64,000 nucleotides of DNA from Liolophura sinensis (lineage: Eukaryota; Mollusca; Polyplacophora; Chitonida; Chitonidae). The notes below the pieces were generated by a model, which searched no databases, had not been told where the DNA came from, and saw only the letters and a program-made list of their open reading frames with translations. This document shows positions 16,691-28,149 of this stretch, one piece after another. The stretch lies in NCBI RefSeq assembly GCF_032854445.1, contig NC_088295.1, positions 15,239,385-15,303,384 on the forward strand. Reading direction: 5' to 3'. The position numbers were made by a program, and so were the translations under genes. How positions within the stretch are numbered: position 1 is the first letter of the stretch; each line of letters begins with the position of its first letter.

Positions 16691-17255
16691 AGTCAATGTG
16701 ACAAGTGAAGGAAACTGGAATGTCCGTGATACGCCACCTGGCAAGCAAATGACGAACATTCCCACGTATAAGGACATGCCCTCCATAATGGTGGAAGAGA
16801 AATGGGCTTCAACGAACAAGTGCGCAAATAACCACGCAAGAGTCGTGAACATCATTATCACTATAAGGTCCCGCGAAGAGCCAAGAGTAGGGGAATCTAC
16901 ATGAATATTAGCTGTTTATTGGAAGCAGGTCGGTTGTGTATGTGTAGCCTAAATGTATACACGTATGGTCTTCTGCATACACAAGTTTATCCCATAAATG
17001 TTCATTTTTCCGGGTAATAAAGGCATGACATACCGTTTTGATATGCCCCACGTGTGATATAAATTACAACATTTTGATTGTTCCGTGTATCTTTTCATTC
17101 ATCAACTCGACCAATCAAATGTTACAACTCGGCTGTACAGAGACTACTTTTTTTTTTACAACATTTTGTTGTCTGCAGATGTCCACATGGGCGACTTTCG
17201 ACCAGGAGATATTGCAAAAATTGACAAAAAAGGACACGCCAGATTTATAGAATAA

Positions 17256-17405
17256 ATAGGATATGTAATTCGTGACCCTCGATATCAAATGTATTAAACT
17301 CGAGTAGTAGCTTTCATTTGTTCCGAGCCTCCGGCGAGGAACAAATGAAAATTACTATTCTCGTTTACTAAATTTGATTCTTCGGGTCACCCATTACATA
17401 TCCTC
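17256..17405. mobile_element. Fold-back palindromic element (MITE-like)
   Basis: Two arms of about 70 nt are near-perfect reverse complements around a centre near 17330. The left arm carries GGATATGTAAT, GTGACCC, ATCAAAT and TTCATTTGTTCC; the right arm carries their complements in mirrored order. By eye about 80% of positions pair. No protein is encoded. The structure fits a small non-autonomous fold-back transposon. Confidence 0.7.
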
Positions 17406-18256
17406 TATATACCATCAGCTGAATTATGACCTTTGTAATAATGTCTGTTACACAGAAGGTCGTTAACATTAAATGACGTCTAGATCACCCGATATACGTG
17501 TTGGAATGGAAAAACACAATTTTTGTTCCCAAGCACATGTTTCCATTCCTATTTAATTTTTAGGTTTGGACATGTCGCCACAGTTTTTAAGGGCGCTCAA
17601 CTCATTTCATATTGGTGACGTTTTCAATTCAGAGCGGTTATCTCCCATGTATGCGTGCATGTAGTCATTCCACGCCGCATTCTTGTAACCATTCAACTCT
17701 TGCTCTTGCATTTGCCGATGTATTTGCCAATACTGGGGAAAAAGACAACGTGTAAGAGGTCCTTACACCATTTTCATACAATTACGAAGACAAATGTTTA
17801 CAAATCGAACTACTTCCGTTATTGACACCTTGCTTGTGCATTGGTGCGGCATCAAAAGAACGAAAGGCTAAAAACTTATCTCATGAGGAATACATCGCTT
17901 ATTAACGCAGATTATTTGACAAATGTTTACGGGCCCTGATTCGAACAACATTTGTTTCTGACTCCTTGTTTGTGCACGGGTGCAGCAGAAAAGGAATAAC
18001 ACGCAGCGTAAAAACAAATAACCGCAAATTATCGCAAAATAACCTCATGTAAGCCTATTTAACTTTTATATTTATTATCTATACCAAACTTTCTGATTTA
18101 ACTGTCCATCTCAGTCACAGATAGATTCAAACTCCTAATGCTAAATATCCTGTGAAAATCCCTCTGTACACTTTTACTAATTCACTTTTAAATATAACAA
18201 TATATATGTTTGTTCGCCTGAGCTTTAACGTCACTTTCAACAATATTTCAATGATA

Positions 18257-18290
18257 TCCCCACTGTGTCTTCTTGTAGCAGGTCGGACCA
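18257..18290 (-). mobile_element. SINE family 2 end fragment
   Basis: The phrase CTGTGTCTTCTTGTAGCAGG matches the reverse complement of the family 2 block CCTGCCACAAGAAGACACAG seen at 25190-25215, and also the fragment at 20647. It is too short to say more. Confidence 0.5.
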
Positions 18291-18319
18291 ATTACCTTCA
18301 TATTTATATATCAAATTAT

Positions 18320-18426
18320 ATAGCCCGAAGTGAGGCAGAGATGCTTAGTACACCAGCGCGGCGCAACGACCTAGGAGCCTCTCAGCAATGCGGTCGCTGT
18401 GAGTTCAAGTCCAGCTTATGCTGGCT
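18320..18426 (+). mobile_element. SINE family 1, tRNA-like head only
   Basis: It contains the family 1 head: AGGAGCCTCTCAGCAATGCG, then GTCGCTGTGAGTTCAAGTCC and CAGCTTATGCTGGC, stopping where the body should start. The A-box region is mutated. Confidence 0.75.
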
Positions 18427-18589
18427 GTATAATGCATATTATGCTTATGTTGTAAAAAAACGAAGCAGTGAAAAAAGTATGTAAAGATAAATCAGAGTGT
18501 TTTTTGAAGATAGTACATTTTTATCTGAAAGCGTGTAGTAATTACATCATGGACGTGGTAGAGTATACCAAGCCCCAAACTTCACGCGG

Positions 18590-18935
18590 TGCAGCTTCAA
18601 TCCCGACCCAGCTTCGGGAGGCGGTGGATTCAGGGTCAATCCTGGGTCGAGTCACACCTAAGACTTTAAAAGAGGAAATTGTAACTTTCTCGCTTGGCCT
18701 TCAGCATGAAGGGGATAATGCTTGGTATTAAACGTCGTTATTAACAATTTTTCAGTCACATGGCGACGAAGGAACCCTTGGAGTCGTTATACTGATACAA
18801 CTGAACCAGTTGTTGCACAATCTCCTTTATGTTGAACGCCAAGCGAGGAAGTTAAAACTTCATCTTTTAAGGTCTTAGGTGTGACTCGATCCAGGGTTGA
18901 CCCTGGATCTACCGCTCCCGAAGCAGAGAACAATC
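18590..18935. mobile_element. Inverted pair of SINE family 2 copies
   Basis: The left part, plus strand (about 18625-18735), has GGGTCGAGTCACACCTAAGA, AACTTTCTCGCTTGGCCTTC and GAAGGGGATAATG. The right part (about 18735-18925) carries the reverse complement of the same blocks, with a longer stretch including the 3' end (TTTTTCAGTCACATGG). The arms are about 88% alike over the best 55 nt, so the locus can fold into a long hairpin. Confidence 0.75.
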
Positions 18936-18939
18936 AATA

Positions 18940-20640
18940 ATCAACTTACCAAAGTATTTTAAAGCCCATTTCCTCTAGACGCTACTACCACAACTGCAAA
19001 CTACAACGTTGAGAAAATATAGCGTTACTTATGTAGTGCCGTTTCCGTGCACTTTGGTGGAAATCGGCCGTTGTTAAGGCAATGTATTAAGCTGACATAC
19101 TATAGTATTTGCACACCTTAATGTGGTAGGGAATGCAAGTTAGAAATCTGGATCAGCATTCATTAACTGTTCAAGCGATGAGTCAAAAGATTTGGCATGG
19201 TCGGTGAAATATAGTCCTTTATACCTATGTATGTTAATGATGTTGATTGTGATGTTATAGCAGTTCTGTTGACGATGCCAGACTTTTAGAATTTTTCTTT
19301 GAGCAGGGTTGCTTTTTTCACTGTAAATAAATTGTGATTTACAAATGCACTAATATAGTCATATTACTAGTTGGATATTTTCAAAATATAATATATCAGC
19401 TGTTTCACCGATTGGCTAATACTAAGCCGTCTAATCCTCTATATCACAGACTGGCTGATATAAACAAATCCAAATACGATGTATTTCGCTGAAAAAAAAA
19501 AGAACAAAAAAAAAAGCTCTTGCTGGAATAAACAACATCATTTTAGTTTTATATTGGGCATAGTATTTGCTGTGTGGAATCTCAAATTACAAACTTCCCT
19601 AATTATACTACCCTGCTTCAGATAATGGTCACCAAACTTCCGGGTGCGGTTATGCAAATACCTCATGGAGGTCATGTATATTTTCCCTATAACTGAAATT
19701 AAACCCAAGCTGTGAGATTGACTGGAGGCAACATGAGGGAGGCAATAAGGGTTGAATTAAGGAACTTTCCAAGGTTTGATACTCGGTTCAAATACAGTCA
19801 TGCGGGGGCTTTGAAAAGCAGTGAAAATACTATAATTAATGACCCAACTATCTGAAATCAACATTACACCGATACTGTAAGAATTTCAAGATTCATCATG
19901 CATAGAGAAGTATTTAAAAGCTAGCATCGTGTATGAACATCGTGTATATTACAATAAAGAAATATATAATGTATATTTAGACGATATATTTAGAAATGTG
20001 TGATATAATATAGCATATATTTAGCATAATATTCGAGTCCCTCGCTGGCTCAGACGGCTGAAACGCTGGCTGCCTGCAAATGTCGGACCATTAACTAACG
20101 AGGTCATAATGTACACCTGTCTCTGCTTCGGCTGCTACTTAAGTCTGGAATTTTGTCCTGGTGAAGGGCTGTGATGAAAGTAATCATTTATTCAGACATT
20201 TCAGTCAGTAAATGGGCACCCGCCAAGCGCTTTTTTTGTGCACGTTTCGGTTATCCCGACGAAACCACTGCTTCCTTGCAGCCAAATTTGATCTTGAGCA
20301 ATTAGCGTATACCAGCGTGGAGGTTTGGCAAACCATGTAATAAACGCGGCCAGACAAAGCCATGCATTGACGGCATCTCCACCATAATTACCCTAAACAC
20401 TGGTTTACCGAACAAAAACTTTTGACCCACTGTATACATCCATAAACCCAAAAATCAGTCTAGCGTTTATCCGTTTCAGTCCCATGCTCCCATGACACTT
20501 CACCATAAGTTAAGTATTGTTACATAAGCCTTTAAGTCGTACGAAACACGAAACAGATGGCTGATGCCTTCAGATCTTACATTTGTGTGTATGTAATAGT
20601 ATGTATGCTAGAGGTTTTACGTCGTTATTTTTCATGTCCT
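18940..20640. other. Intergenic, no gene seen
   Basis: AT-rich sequence. A tRNA-like phrase (CTGGCTCAGACGGCTGAAAC) at about 20045 could be a SINE head, but no body follows that I recognise. Confidence 0.4.
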
Positions 20641-20646
20641 TACATA

Positions 20647-20770
20647 AACTGTGTCTTCTTGTGGCAGGACGGGTCCATGCCGCGCCAAATTGCTGTCGCT
20701 ACTGAAGTATCATGCCAAAGACACCAGACATGACACCTCACCCAGTCACATTATACTGACACCGGCCAAC
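20647..20770 (-). mobile_element. SINE family 2 fragment
   Basis: Reverse-complement blocks of family 2 are present: TGTGTCTTCTTGTGGCAGG, ACACCAGACATGACACC and CACCCAGTCACATTATACTG. They line up with 25090-25215 read backwards. Head and 3' tail are missing. Confidence 0.75.
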
Positions 20771-20879
20771 CATAAGCTTAGTTTCAATACCAAGAAACCA
20801 AACAAGTTGTATGCTGGACAATGGGCGTGGATGATGATTTGTTTTACAATGGCTGCACCAACAAGCGGTTAAAACAAAC

Positions 20880-22390
20880 TCCTTGCAATAAAAAGCCTAC
20901 ACTACTGTCCCTGCGAATAACTAGATCGCTTTAATTTCCTAATATCTGTCTCTAAAACCATATTGCCGTGAGATCATATACTACACGAGATAAAGTAAAA
21001 TTCACTCATTAAGGTTATATTATACTAAAACATGTAAACAGTTTCAAACATGGCAGTGTCAGAATCAGGCTTTACAGTGAAGTCAACAGTATTTCAGATA
21101 ACTGGTGTTACCCTCCTTCAAAACACGTTGAACTCCGCCCAATATCCAGCATTCAATCGGTTTTTGGATAATTATGACGTCACGCGAGGCAATATTATGA
21201 ATTAGAAAAAGTGTTCCAACTGCAATTTCTTTGCTATATATGGACGTCCAACGTACCAATGTGTTACGTGACACTGACTAAAGGCAATTTTGGCAGCGGG
21301 TGTGACTGATTTTACAGGCAGCTGAATATAGGCGAGTCTCTAAAAGAAATAGACTATAGTTAAAACAGTTCACATACATACATTTGTTTTTATGCGTCTC
21401 AAATTGTTTCGACAACTATTGATCAATATACATGTATGGAATTAGAATCACTTAAAAGAAAAAAAACGCAATTTATTAATATGCATTGTATCATACTCGG
21501 AGAAAATACCGTGTAGTTTTTCAGATCTTGTATGGATTCGATTGTATAAGCTTTGGTAATTTTCCACAATTGCGATGTTTGAATGCTTTAATTTATTGCA
21601 CCTCATATACTGAACCTGGAAAAAGCATAGCGATTTCTCCTAACTGAGAATGTTTTTTCCTGCAAATAGTGAAAACGTTATATAAGAAAACATGACATGG
21701 ACGTGCAGTTAGCGTCAAAACTTGTAAATTTACGAATGACGTCAACCTTTATTTTTGCTATGCAAACGTTGAAACTGTTATGTTACCTGAATTATACATA
21801 TACGCACGTGTTGTCTTCCGGTAAACGTGGAAACAGTTTATTAGTTTCGATGCTTGATTATCCATTTACAATCGTTTAGTACAGAATAAGGAAGCAAATG
21901 AAATGATTATCTGAACCCCTTAATTAAGGGCATGTATATTTACGGTTATAGCCCCTAGCATTTCCGGGAAATTTTAATGCCAATTACAAGCTGTTCCATA
22001 ATTCCATGTTATTAGTTTATTACCAAAAAATTTGGCATTTTTTATCATTCACGTTTGCCCTGATACATAGATATTAGACAAGTTTTACAAGGAAGAAACA
22101 TTTGACACAGCAAACAGAAAAACACAGGAAAAAAACATACCAATCCGAAAAATAAAAAAATACCCTTCTATTCAAAACCTTTCTTCATACAAATACACTT
22201 TTACAGGCCCTCAAAGAGAACAGAAAAAATCATAACTTAAAACCTTAATTTTCACATAAATAGACAAATCCACACTTGCAACCAAAATGTATGTAAAAGC
22301 CATATAAAGCCATTTAGATCACCAAAGCCGATAATTCCAAGCAGGCGTCTGCTGACTGCGCATGCCAATTACTTCTTTGTATCACACTCC
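20880..22390. other. Intergenic, no gene or clear repeat seen
   Basis: AT-rich sequence with only short unrecognised frames. Nothing in it could be assigned. Confidence 0.4.
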
Positions 22391-22399
22391 TATTGACAT

Positions 22400-22830
22400 T
22401 TTCACCATTTTTACAGATTACTCTCCTGCCTAGTCACAGTCACGGCTACTCAACAGTGTGCTCTCCTATACCTATTCACAGTTCATTTGTACAGTTTATT
22501 TTTCTGCCTAGTCACAGTCATGGCTATTTAACAGTATACACTCCTATACCTATATAACAGTTCACCTGTGTAGTTTGTTCTCCTGCCTAGTCACAGCCAC
22601 AGTTATGGCTATGTAACATTATACCTCCTAAACCTATTCACATTTCACCTGTGCAGTTTATTCTCCTGCCTAGTCACAGTCACAGTCATGACTATGTAAC
22701 AGTATACACTCCTATACCTATTCACATTTCACCGTGGGTACTGTACAGTATATACTCCTGCCTAGTCACAACCATGACAATTTTAGAGTATACAGTTCTA
22801 TACCTTTTTGCAGTCATGAATACTGTACCA
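22400..22830 (+). repeat. Degenerate ~80-bp tandem repeat, about 5 copies
   Basis: CTCCTGCCTAGTCACA recurs near 22425, 22503, 22581, 22663 and 22756, with linked blocks such as ACTCCTATACCTATTCACA. Spacing is about 79-91 bp. It abuts the 40-bp array that follows. Confidence 0.8.
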
Positions 22831-22882
22831 TATATACTCAGCGTATTTCGGCATTACAATCATCAACACAGTTTTAAACAGT

Positions 22883-23477
22883 GTCTACATTCACCACAAC
22901 TGTACATCATACACTACTTCTGGTACACATTCACCACTATTGTACATCATACACTACTTCTGGTACACATTCACCACTATTGTACATCATACACTACTTC
23001 TGGTTCACAATCACCACTGTTGTACATCATACACTACTTCTGGTACACATTCACCACTATTGTACATCATACACTACTTCTGGTACACATTCACCACTAT
23101 TGTACATCATCCACTACTTCTGGTACACATTCACCACTGTTGTACATCATACACTACTTCTGGTACACATTCACCACTATTGTACATCATACACTACTTG
23201 TGGTTCACAATCACCACTGTTGTACATCATACACTACTTGTGGTTCACATTCACCACTGTTGTACATCATACACTACTTTTGGTTCACAATCACCACTGT
23301 TGTACATCATACACTACTTTTGGTTCACAATCACCACTGTTGTACATCATACACTACTTCTGGTACACATTCACCACTATTGTACATCATACACTACTTG
23401 TGGTTCACATTCACCACTGTTGTACATCATACACTACTTCTGGTACACATTCACCACTATTGTACATCATACACTAT
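22883..23477 (+). repeat. 40-bp minisatellite, about 15 copies
   Basis: TGTACATCATACACTACTTC begins every 40 bp from 22901 to 23461 without an indel. Variants alternate TGGTACACATTCACC with TGGTTCACAATCACC. Since 40 is not a multiple of 3 and the unit has no stop in any plus frame, all three frames stay open. The 300, 220 and 179 aa frames here are therefore artefacts. Confidence 0.95.
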
Positions 23478-23539
23478 GATCATACACTTTGCATTAACTA
23501 TACACGTCTGTCCACTGTTTACACTTTTGCATTGTTACA

Positions 23540-23975
23540 ATGACCTGCAGTGAAGAGTGTACAATTTACGTGTGTTTACATTAACCAGTGTCGTGCAATA
23601 TTAAATTTATGTGTGTTTAGATCATCAGTTTTGCGCAATATACAATTTGTGCGTGGTTACATTAACCATTACTGTGCAATATACAATTATATGTGTTTGC
23701 ATTAACCAGTACTGTGCACCATATAATTTTTGTGTGCTTACATTCACCAGTATTGCGCAGTATACAATCTATGTGTATTTACATTCACCAGTAGTGCGCA
23801 ATATACAATTTACGCGTGTTTACATTATCCAGAGCTGTGCAATATACAATTTTTGTGTGTTTACTTTCATCAGTACTGTGCAATATACAATTATATGTGT
23901 TTGCATTCACCAGTACTGAGAAGTATACAAGAATGTGTATTTACATTCACCAGTATTGTGCAATATACAATTTAT
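23540..23975 (+). repeat. Degenerate 40-41-bp tandem repeat
   Basis: Units read roughly GTGCAATATACAATTTATGT then GTGTTTACATTCACCAGTAC. GCAAT-type landmarks fall at 23595, 23635, 23676, 23716, 23757 and 23798. The block ACATTCACCA is shared with the preceding 40-bp array, which suggests common descent. Confidence 0.8.
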
Positions 23976-24029
23976 GTCTTACCCTGCCAGTATGGTACAG
24001 CACACGATTCGATTTGCTTCAAACTCACA

Positions 24030-24640
24030 AGTACAACATTGTACAGCATATATGCTTTTGCTTGTTTTACATTCACCAGTACAGGACTTGGCACATTATG
24101 CTTCTGTTTGATTTCAGCTGACCAGTATAGTGTACTGCAAAGCACATACTTCTATTTGTTTTACCCTCACCAGTACAGGACTTGGCACTTTATGCTTCTG
24201 CTTGACCTGTATAGTTTACTGCACAGCACATACTTCTGTTTGTTTTACCCTCACCAGTACACGACTTGGCACTTCATGCTTCTGTTTGATTTCAGCTGAC
24301 CAGTACAGAGTACTGCACAGCATATACTTCTGTTTGTTTTACACTCACCAGTACAGGACTTGGCACTTCATGCTTCTGCTTGATTTCAGCTGACCAGTAT
24401 AGTGTACTGCAAAGCATATACTTCTGTTTGTTTTACACTCACCAGTACAGGACTTGGCACTTTATGCTTCTGTTTGATTTCAGCTGACCAGTACAGAGTA
24501 CTGCACAGCATATACTTCTGTTTGTTTTACAATCACCAGTACAGGACTTGGCACTTCATGCTTGTGCTTGATTTCAGCTGACCAGTATAGTGTACTGCAA
24601 AGCATATACTTCTGTTTGTTTTACACTCACCAGTACCTAC
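24030..24640 (+). repeat. ~94-bp tandem repeat, about 6 copies
   Basis: ACTTGGCACTTCATGCTTCT recurs with spacings of about 94, 84, 94, 94 and 94 bp. Companion blocks are TGATTTCAGCTGACCAGTA and ATACTTCTGTTTGTTTTAC. Neighbouring copies are very similar, so the array is fairly young. Confidence 0.85.
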
Positions 24641-24785
24641 ACAGTATTGCACAACACATGTTTCTGCTTGTCTTACATTCACCAGTACCGGCATAGTATT
24701 TTACAACACATGTTTCTGTTTGTCTTATATTCACCAGCACCGGCACAGTATTGCACAACACATATTTCTGCTTGTTTCACACCAA
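24629..24785 (+). repeat. ~52-bp tandem repeat, 3 copies
   Basis: CACCAGTACC.GCA.AGTAT followed by ACAACACATGTTTCTG is present three times. It links the 94-bp array to the 15-bp array. Confidence 0.75.
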
Positions 24786-24788
24786 CTA

Positions 24789-24919
24789 GTGTATTACTCA
24801 CAAGTGTGTTACTCACAAGTGTATTACTCACAAGTCTATTACTCACAAGTGTATTACTCACAAGTGTATTACTCACAAGTCTATTACTCACAAGTGTATT
24901 ACTCACAAGTGTATTACTC
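24789..24919 (+). repeat. 15-bp minisatellite, about 9 copies
   Basis: Units of GTGTATTACTCACAA recur with rare single-base variants. The unit is a multiple of 3 and has no stop in two plus frames and one minus frame. The VYYSQ-type and SNTLV-type peptide repeats are by-products. Confidence 0.95.
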
Positions 24920-24936
24920 TAGGGCTTCCTGACCGT

Positions 24937-25250
24937 TTCGGTGGCCTAATGGCTAGAGCGTCCGCTTCGAAGTCGGGAGACCCTAGGATTAAACTAGAGT
25001 CGGGTGATACCAAAGACTTTAAAAATGGTACTTGTTGCTGTCTCGCTTGGGGCTCGGCACTAAGGGGATAGAACAGGCAAACGGGGCTGGTTGACCTGGT
25101 GTCAGTATAATATGACTGGGTGGAGTGTCATGTCTGGTGTCTTCAACGAAATACTTCAGTGGTGGCAGCACTTTAGTGGCATGGACTTGCCCTGCCACAA
25201 GAAGACACAGTATACGTGCACACATCTAAAAACCCCTCGTCGTCAAATGA
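24937..25250 (+). mobile_element. tRNA-derived SINE, family 2, most complete copy
   Basis: The head has an A-box match (TGGCCTAATGG at 24942-24952) and GTCGGGAGACCCTAGGATTA, a poor B-box. The body includes CAAAGACTTTAAAAATGG, CTCGCTTGGGGCTCGGCAC, CAGTATAATATGACTGGGTG, GTGTCATGTCTGGTGTCTTC and CCTGCCACAAGAAGACACAG. It starts directly after the 15-bp array. Confidence 0.8.
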
Positions 25251-25259
25251 CATTGTTTT

Positions 25260-27330
25260 ATGCTACATTATAAATATATGTAAGTATGAACTGCATTACT
25301 TCTATACTCGATCATGCATTAGATATTCTGAACTGAACCAAGTGTATTCAAGGGTCAGAGCCTCCGCTAAAACAAGGCAATAAGCCACTCCACGCTGAAG
25401 GGGAAGAGCAGGTGCGCAATGTTGTGTTTGGTGTCATATATGTTTTCTTTGATATGATTCTTCACATTATTGTAATCTGATTTTGTTAGTACCGTTCTGC
25501 TGACTGAGGACACTGTTGTATCAGAATGGAAAAAGTGCTTTGCGCCACATTCAATTCAAAACAGACAAATACCTGGACAGTAACTATGCTTAAATCTGCT
25601 TGAATGCATATAAGCAAGACTGGAAAGTTAGACACGTTTTATCCTGGTGTACTGTGCACATGTAGGCCTTAAAACGGGGGATGTTCGTCAGTTGAAGGCA
25701 GGGGTTTGTTTCTGCGCGAATGTGTCTCGACTTGCATAACTCTATTTCCACGTGTAACAATAGATAGTCTCATATAACATTATAGCATTTTCTATGTGAC
25801 ACAGGTACAACCGACGCTCTCAGTGAACTTGAATAGCGACTGCATGTATACGATCGATGTAGGACTACATAGTTTCCGGGTCAAAAGCTGCGTGTGCAAA
25901 TGCTTTCACTTTACATGCAGTTGTATTCAAGACATTATATGGGTTAGCGATGTATTTTCACTTGGGGGGTGGGGGGGGGGGGGGTGGAGAAGGGATTGCA
26001 CTCAACAGTTAAACAACTACAAAGACATGGCAACGTTAAGGAAAAGAAATGAAGAAAGAGAATTGGAAAGCAGTGAACATTTCAAATATGTTAAAATGTT
26101 AAATGATGAAATGCCGAGTACACGCTTCTCATATGTAGTAGGTACAGTGCTTCGTTGTATAATATATTTGTCATTTTGGAACAACAAACTAGTTAATATG
26201 TATATAATGCCCCTTAATAGCTGAAATCCTCAGAGAGAGAGAGAACTGAAACTAGATCAAACTTCCGTAACGGTGTAGGACAAGAATGATATGTGATCTC
26301 TACAACATTGTGTCAGCCTAATCTACCGGCAACCGGTGAGGCTAGCTTCCTGGAAGTACAACACGACCAGTTCGGGGAAATAGAGACCAGCGGCGTGCGA
26401 GCTGATATAAGGCAGGTTCAGTCTGGGAAGGCAACAGTCATGTTCCTGAGGGTTAAGCTTAAATGGACGATGGCACACCCGACCTTAGCATGGCAGCATC
26501 AAGTACCGGGGACGAAGGTAAGTAACAAAGACGCTGTCTGATGATCACCATGGGAGAAAAACGCAGGTAGTTCCCCCAGCTGACGGTTTGTCCTAGGGCC
26601 AACGTTCAAGTCAAAGTAGGATGATACCAACCGTAAATTGGTACCTAGGTATGTATCTACCAGTTGTACCACATCTAGTGTCTACCAGTTGTACCACATC
26701 TAGGTAGATTTATCAGCTGTACCATTCCTAGATAGCTGTCCCATATCCCGGTAAGTGTATCATCTGTTCGGAGACCTAATATGTAACTATACCATCAGAT
26801 ATACCATGATGAGGTATATATAGACATCAGCCGTTAGGTCTACCAGCTATATCATCCATGATCAGATGGTACATAGCGGTCTGTGGCTCAGGTTCTGTTC
26901 TGTACTCTTCTACAGATCTATAAATGCACTATACATATGACAGGTCTACATCAATTGACTTTTCACTTCTTCACGACGAAAATGGGGAAAGTCCCGGCCC
27001 GTCGCCAAGAACGTAACAAGAATCTGGGGCCAGAAGTTCAAAAGTGTAGGCTATTAAAAGTTAAGCCAGGCTTAACTCTTAACACCAGCCTTGTTCTAAT
27101 ACAAAACCAACTGAATCATTGTCAGGACTGAAATTAATAGCGGATTTCACTGCTAGTACACTTTTGAACAACTGCATGGGCCCTCGCTGGCTCATTAAAC
27201 AAATGCGTTTTTCTGGATGAAGTCTATGTCCACTCCAAGACTCACATCCAGTTATCCACCGTTTGGCTGTATCTTTGTCAGGTGTGTCTGGTATGTGATG
27301 AAGGGTATATGTCCCGTGATGGGACAAATA
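25260..27330. other. Intergenic, no gene recognised
   Basis: There is a G run at 25963-25984, and TACCAGTTGTACCACATCTA occurs twice near 26659 and 26684. Short frames such as 26293-26541 and 26883-27131 look like nothing I know and have no supporting context. Confidence 0.4.
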
Positions 27331-27334
27331 TTAG

Positions 27335-28010
27335 CTAAGCTAAACCATGCCGTAATGAGTATAAAAGCTAAACCATGATGTGATGAGTATATAAGCTAAA
27401 TCATGCTGTGGTGGATATATAATCTAATCCGTGCTATGATGGGTATATAAGCTAAACCATGCCTTTGTGAGTATATAAGCCAAACTATATATGTGCTAAA
27501 AGATACAGTGGTGGGTGTATAAGCTGAACTGTGCCGCGGTGGGTAACGGTATATAAGCCAGTCCATGACACGATTGGTATATAAGCTAAACCATGCCGTG
27601 GTGGGTGTATAAGCTAAACCATGCCGTGAAGGGTATGTAGGTTAAACCATGCTGTGGTGGGTATATAAACTAAAACATACAGTGGTGGGTGTTTAGGCTA
27701 AACTGTGCCCGCGGTGGGCACCCTTATATAAGCCAAACCATGCCGCGATGAGTATATAAGCTAAACCACGCCGTGGTGAGTATATAGCTTAAATCATACC
27801 GCAATGGGTATATTAGCCAAAACATGCACTGGTGGGTGTATAAGGTAAACCATGCTGTAGTGGGTATATAAGCTAAACCATGCTGTGGTGGGTGTGTAGA
27901 TTAAACCATGCAATGGTGAGCATATAAGTTAAACTATGGAGCGATGAGTATATAAACCAAACCATGTCACGGTGGGTATATAATCTGAACCATATCCTCA
28001 TGGGTCTATA
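27335..28010 (+). repeat. 28-bp minisatellite, about 24 copies, with a TATATAA in most units
   Basis: The consensus unit is GGTATATAAGCTAAACCATG followed by CCGTGGTG. Many units carry substitutions and a few carry short insertions. Most copies contain GTATATAA, a TATA-box-like word. Confidence 0.9.
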
Positions 28011-28149
28011 TTTTCTATACCATGTTCACAGGAAGTTTTTAGGCATGGACCGCACACTGCACTGGTAGTTATAAAAGATATATGATGTTCACGTATAAGT
28101 ATTTAGCCGATATACCATGTATATATATAACCTGGTCAGGTTAAGCCGT

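Noticed and set aside
22651..23553. 300-aa open frame and two overlapping frames
   Set aside because: By-product of the 40-bp array, which is open in all three plus frames.
23611..24932. Series of 70-189 aa frames rich in C, F, Y and H
   Set aside because: They follow the 41-, 94-, 52- and 15-bp repeats and switch frame with them.
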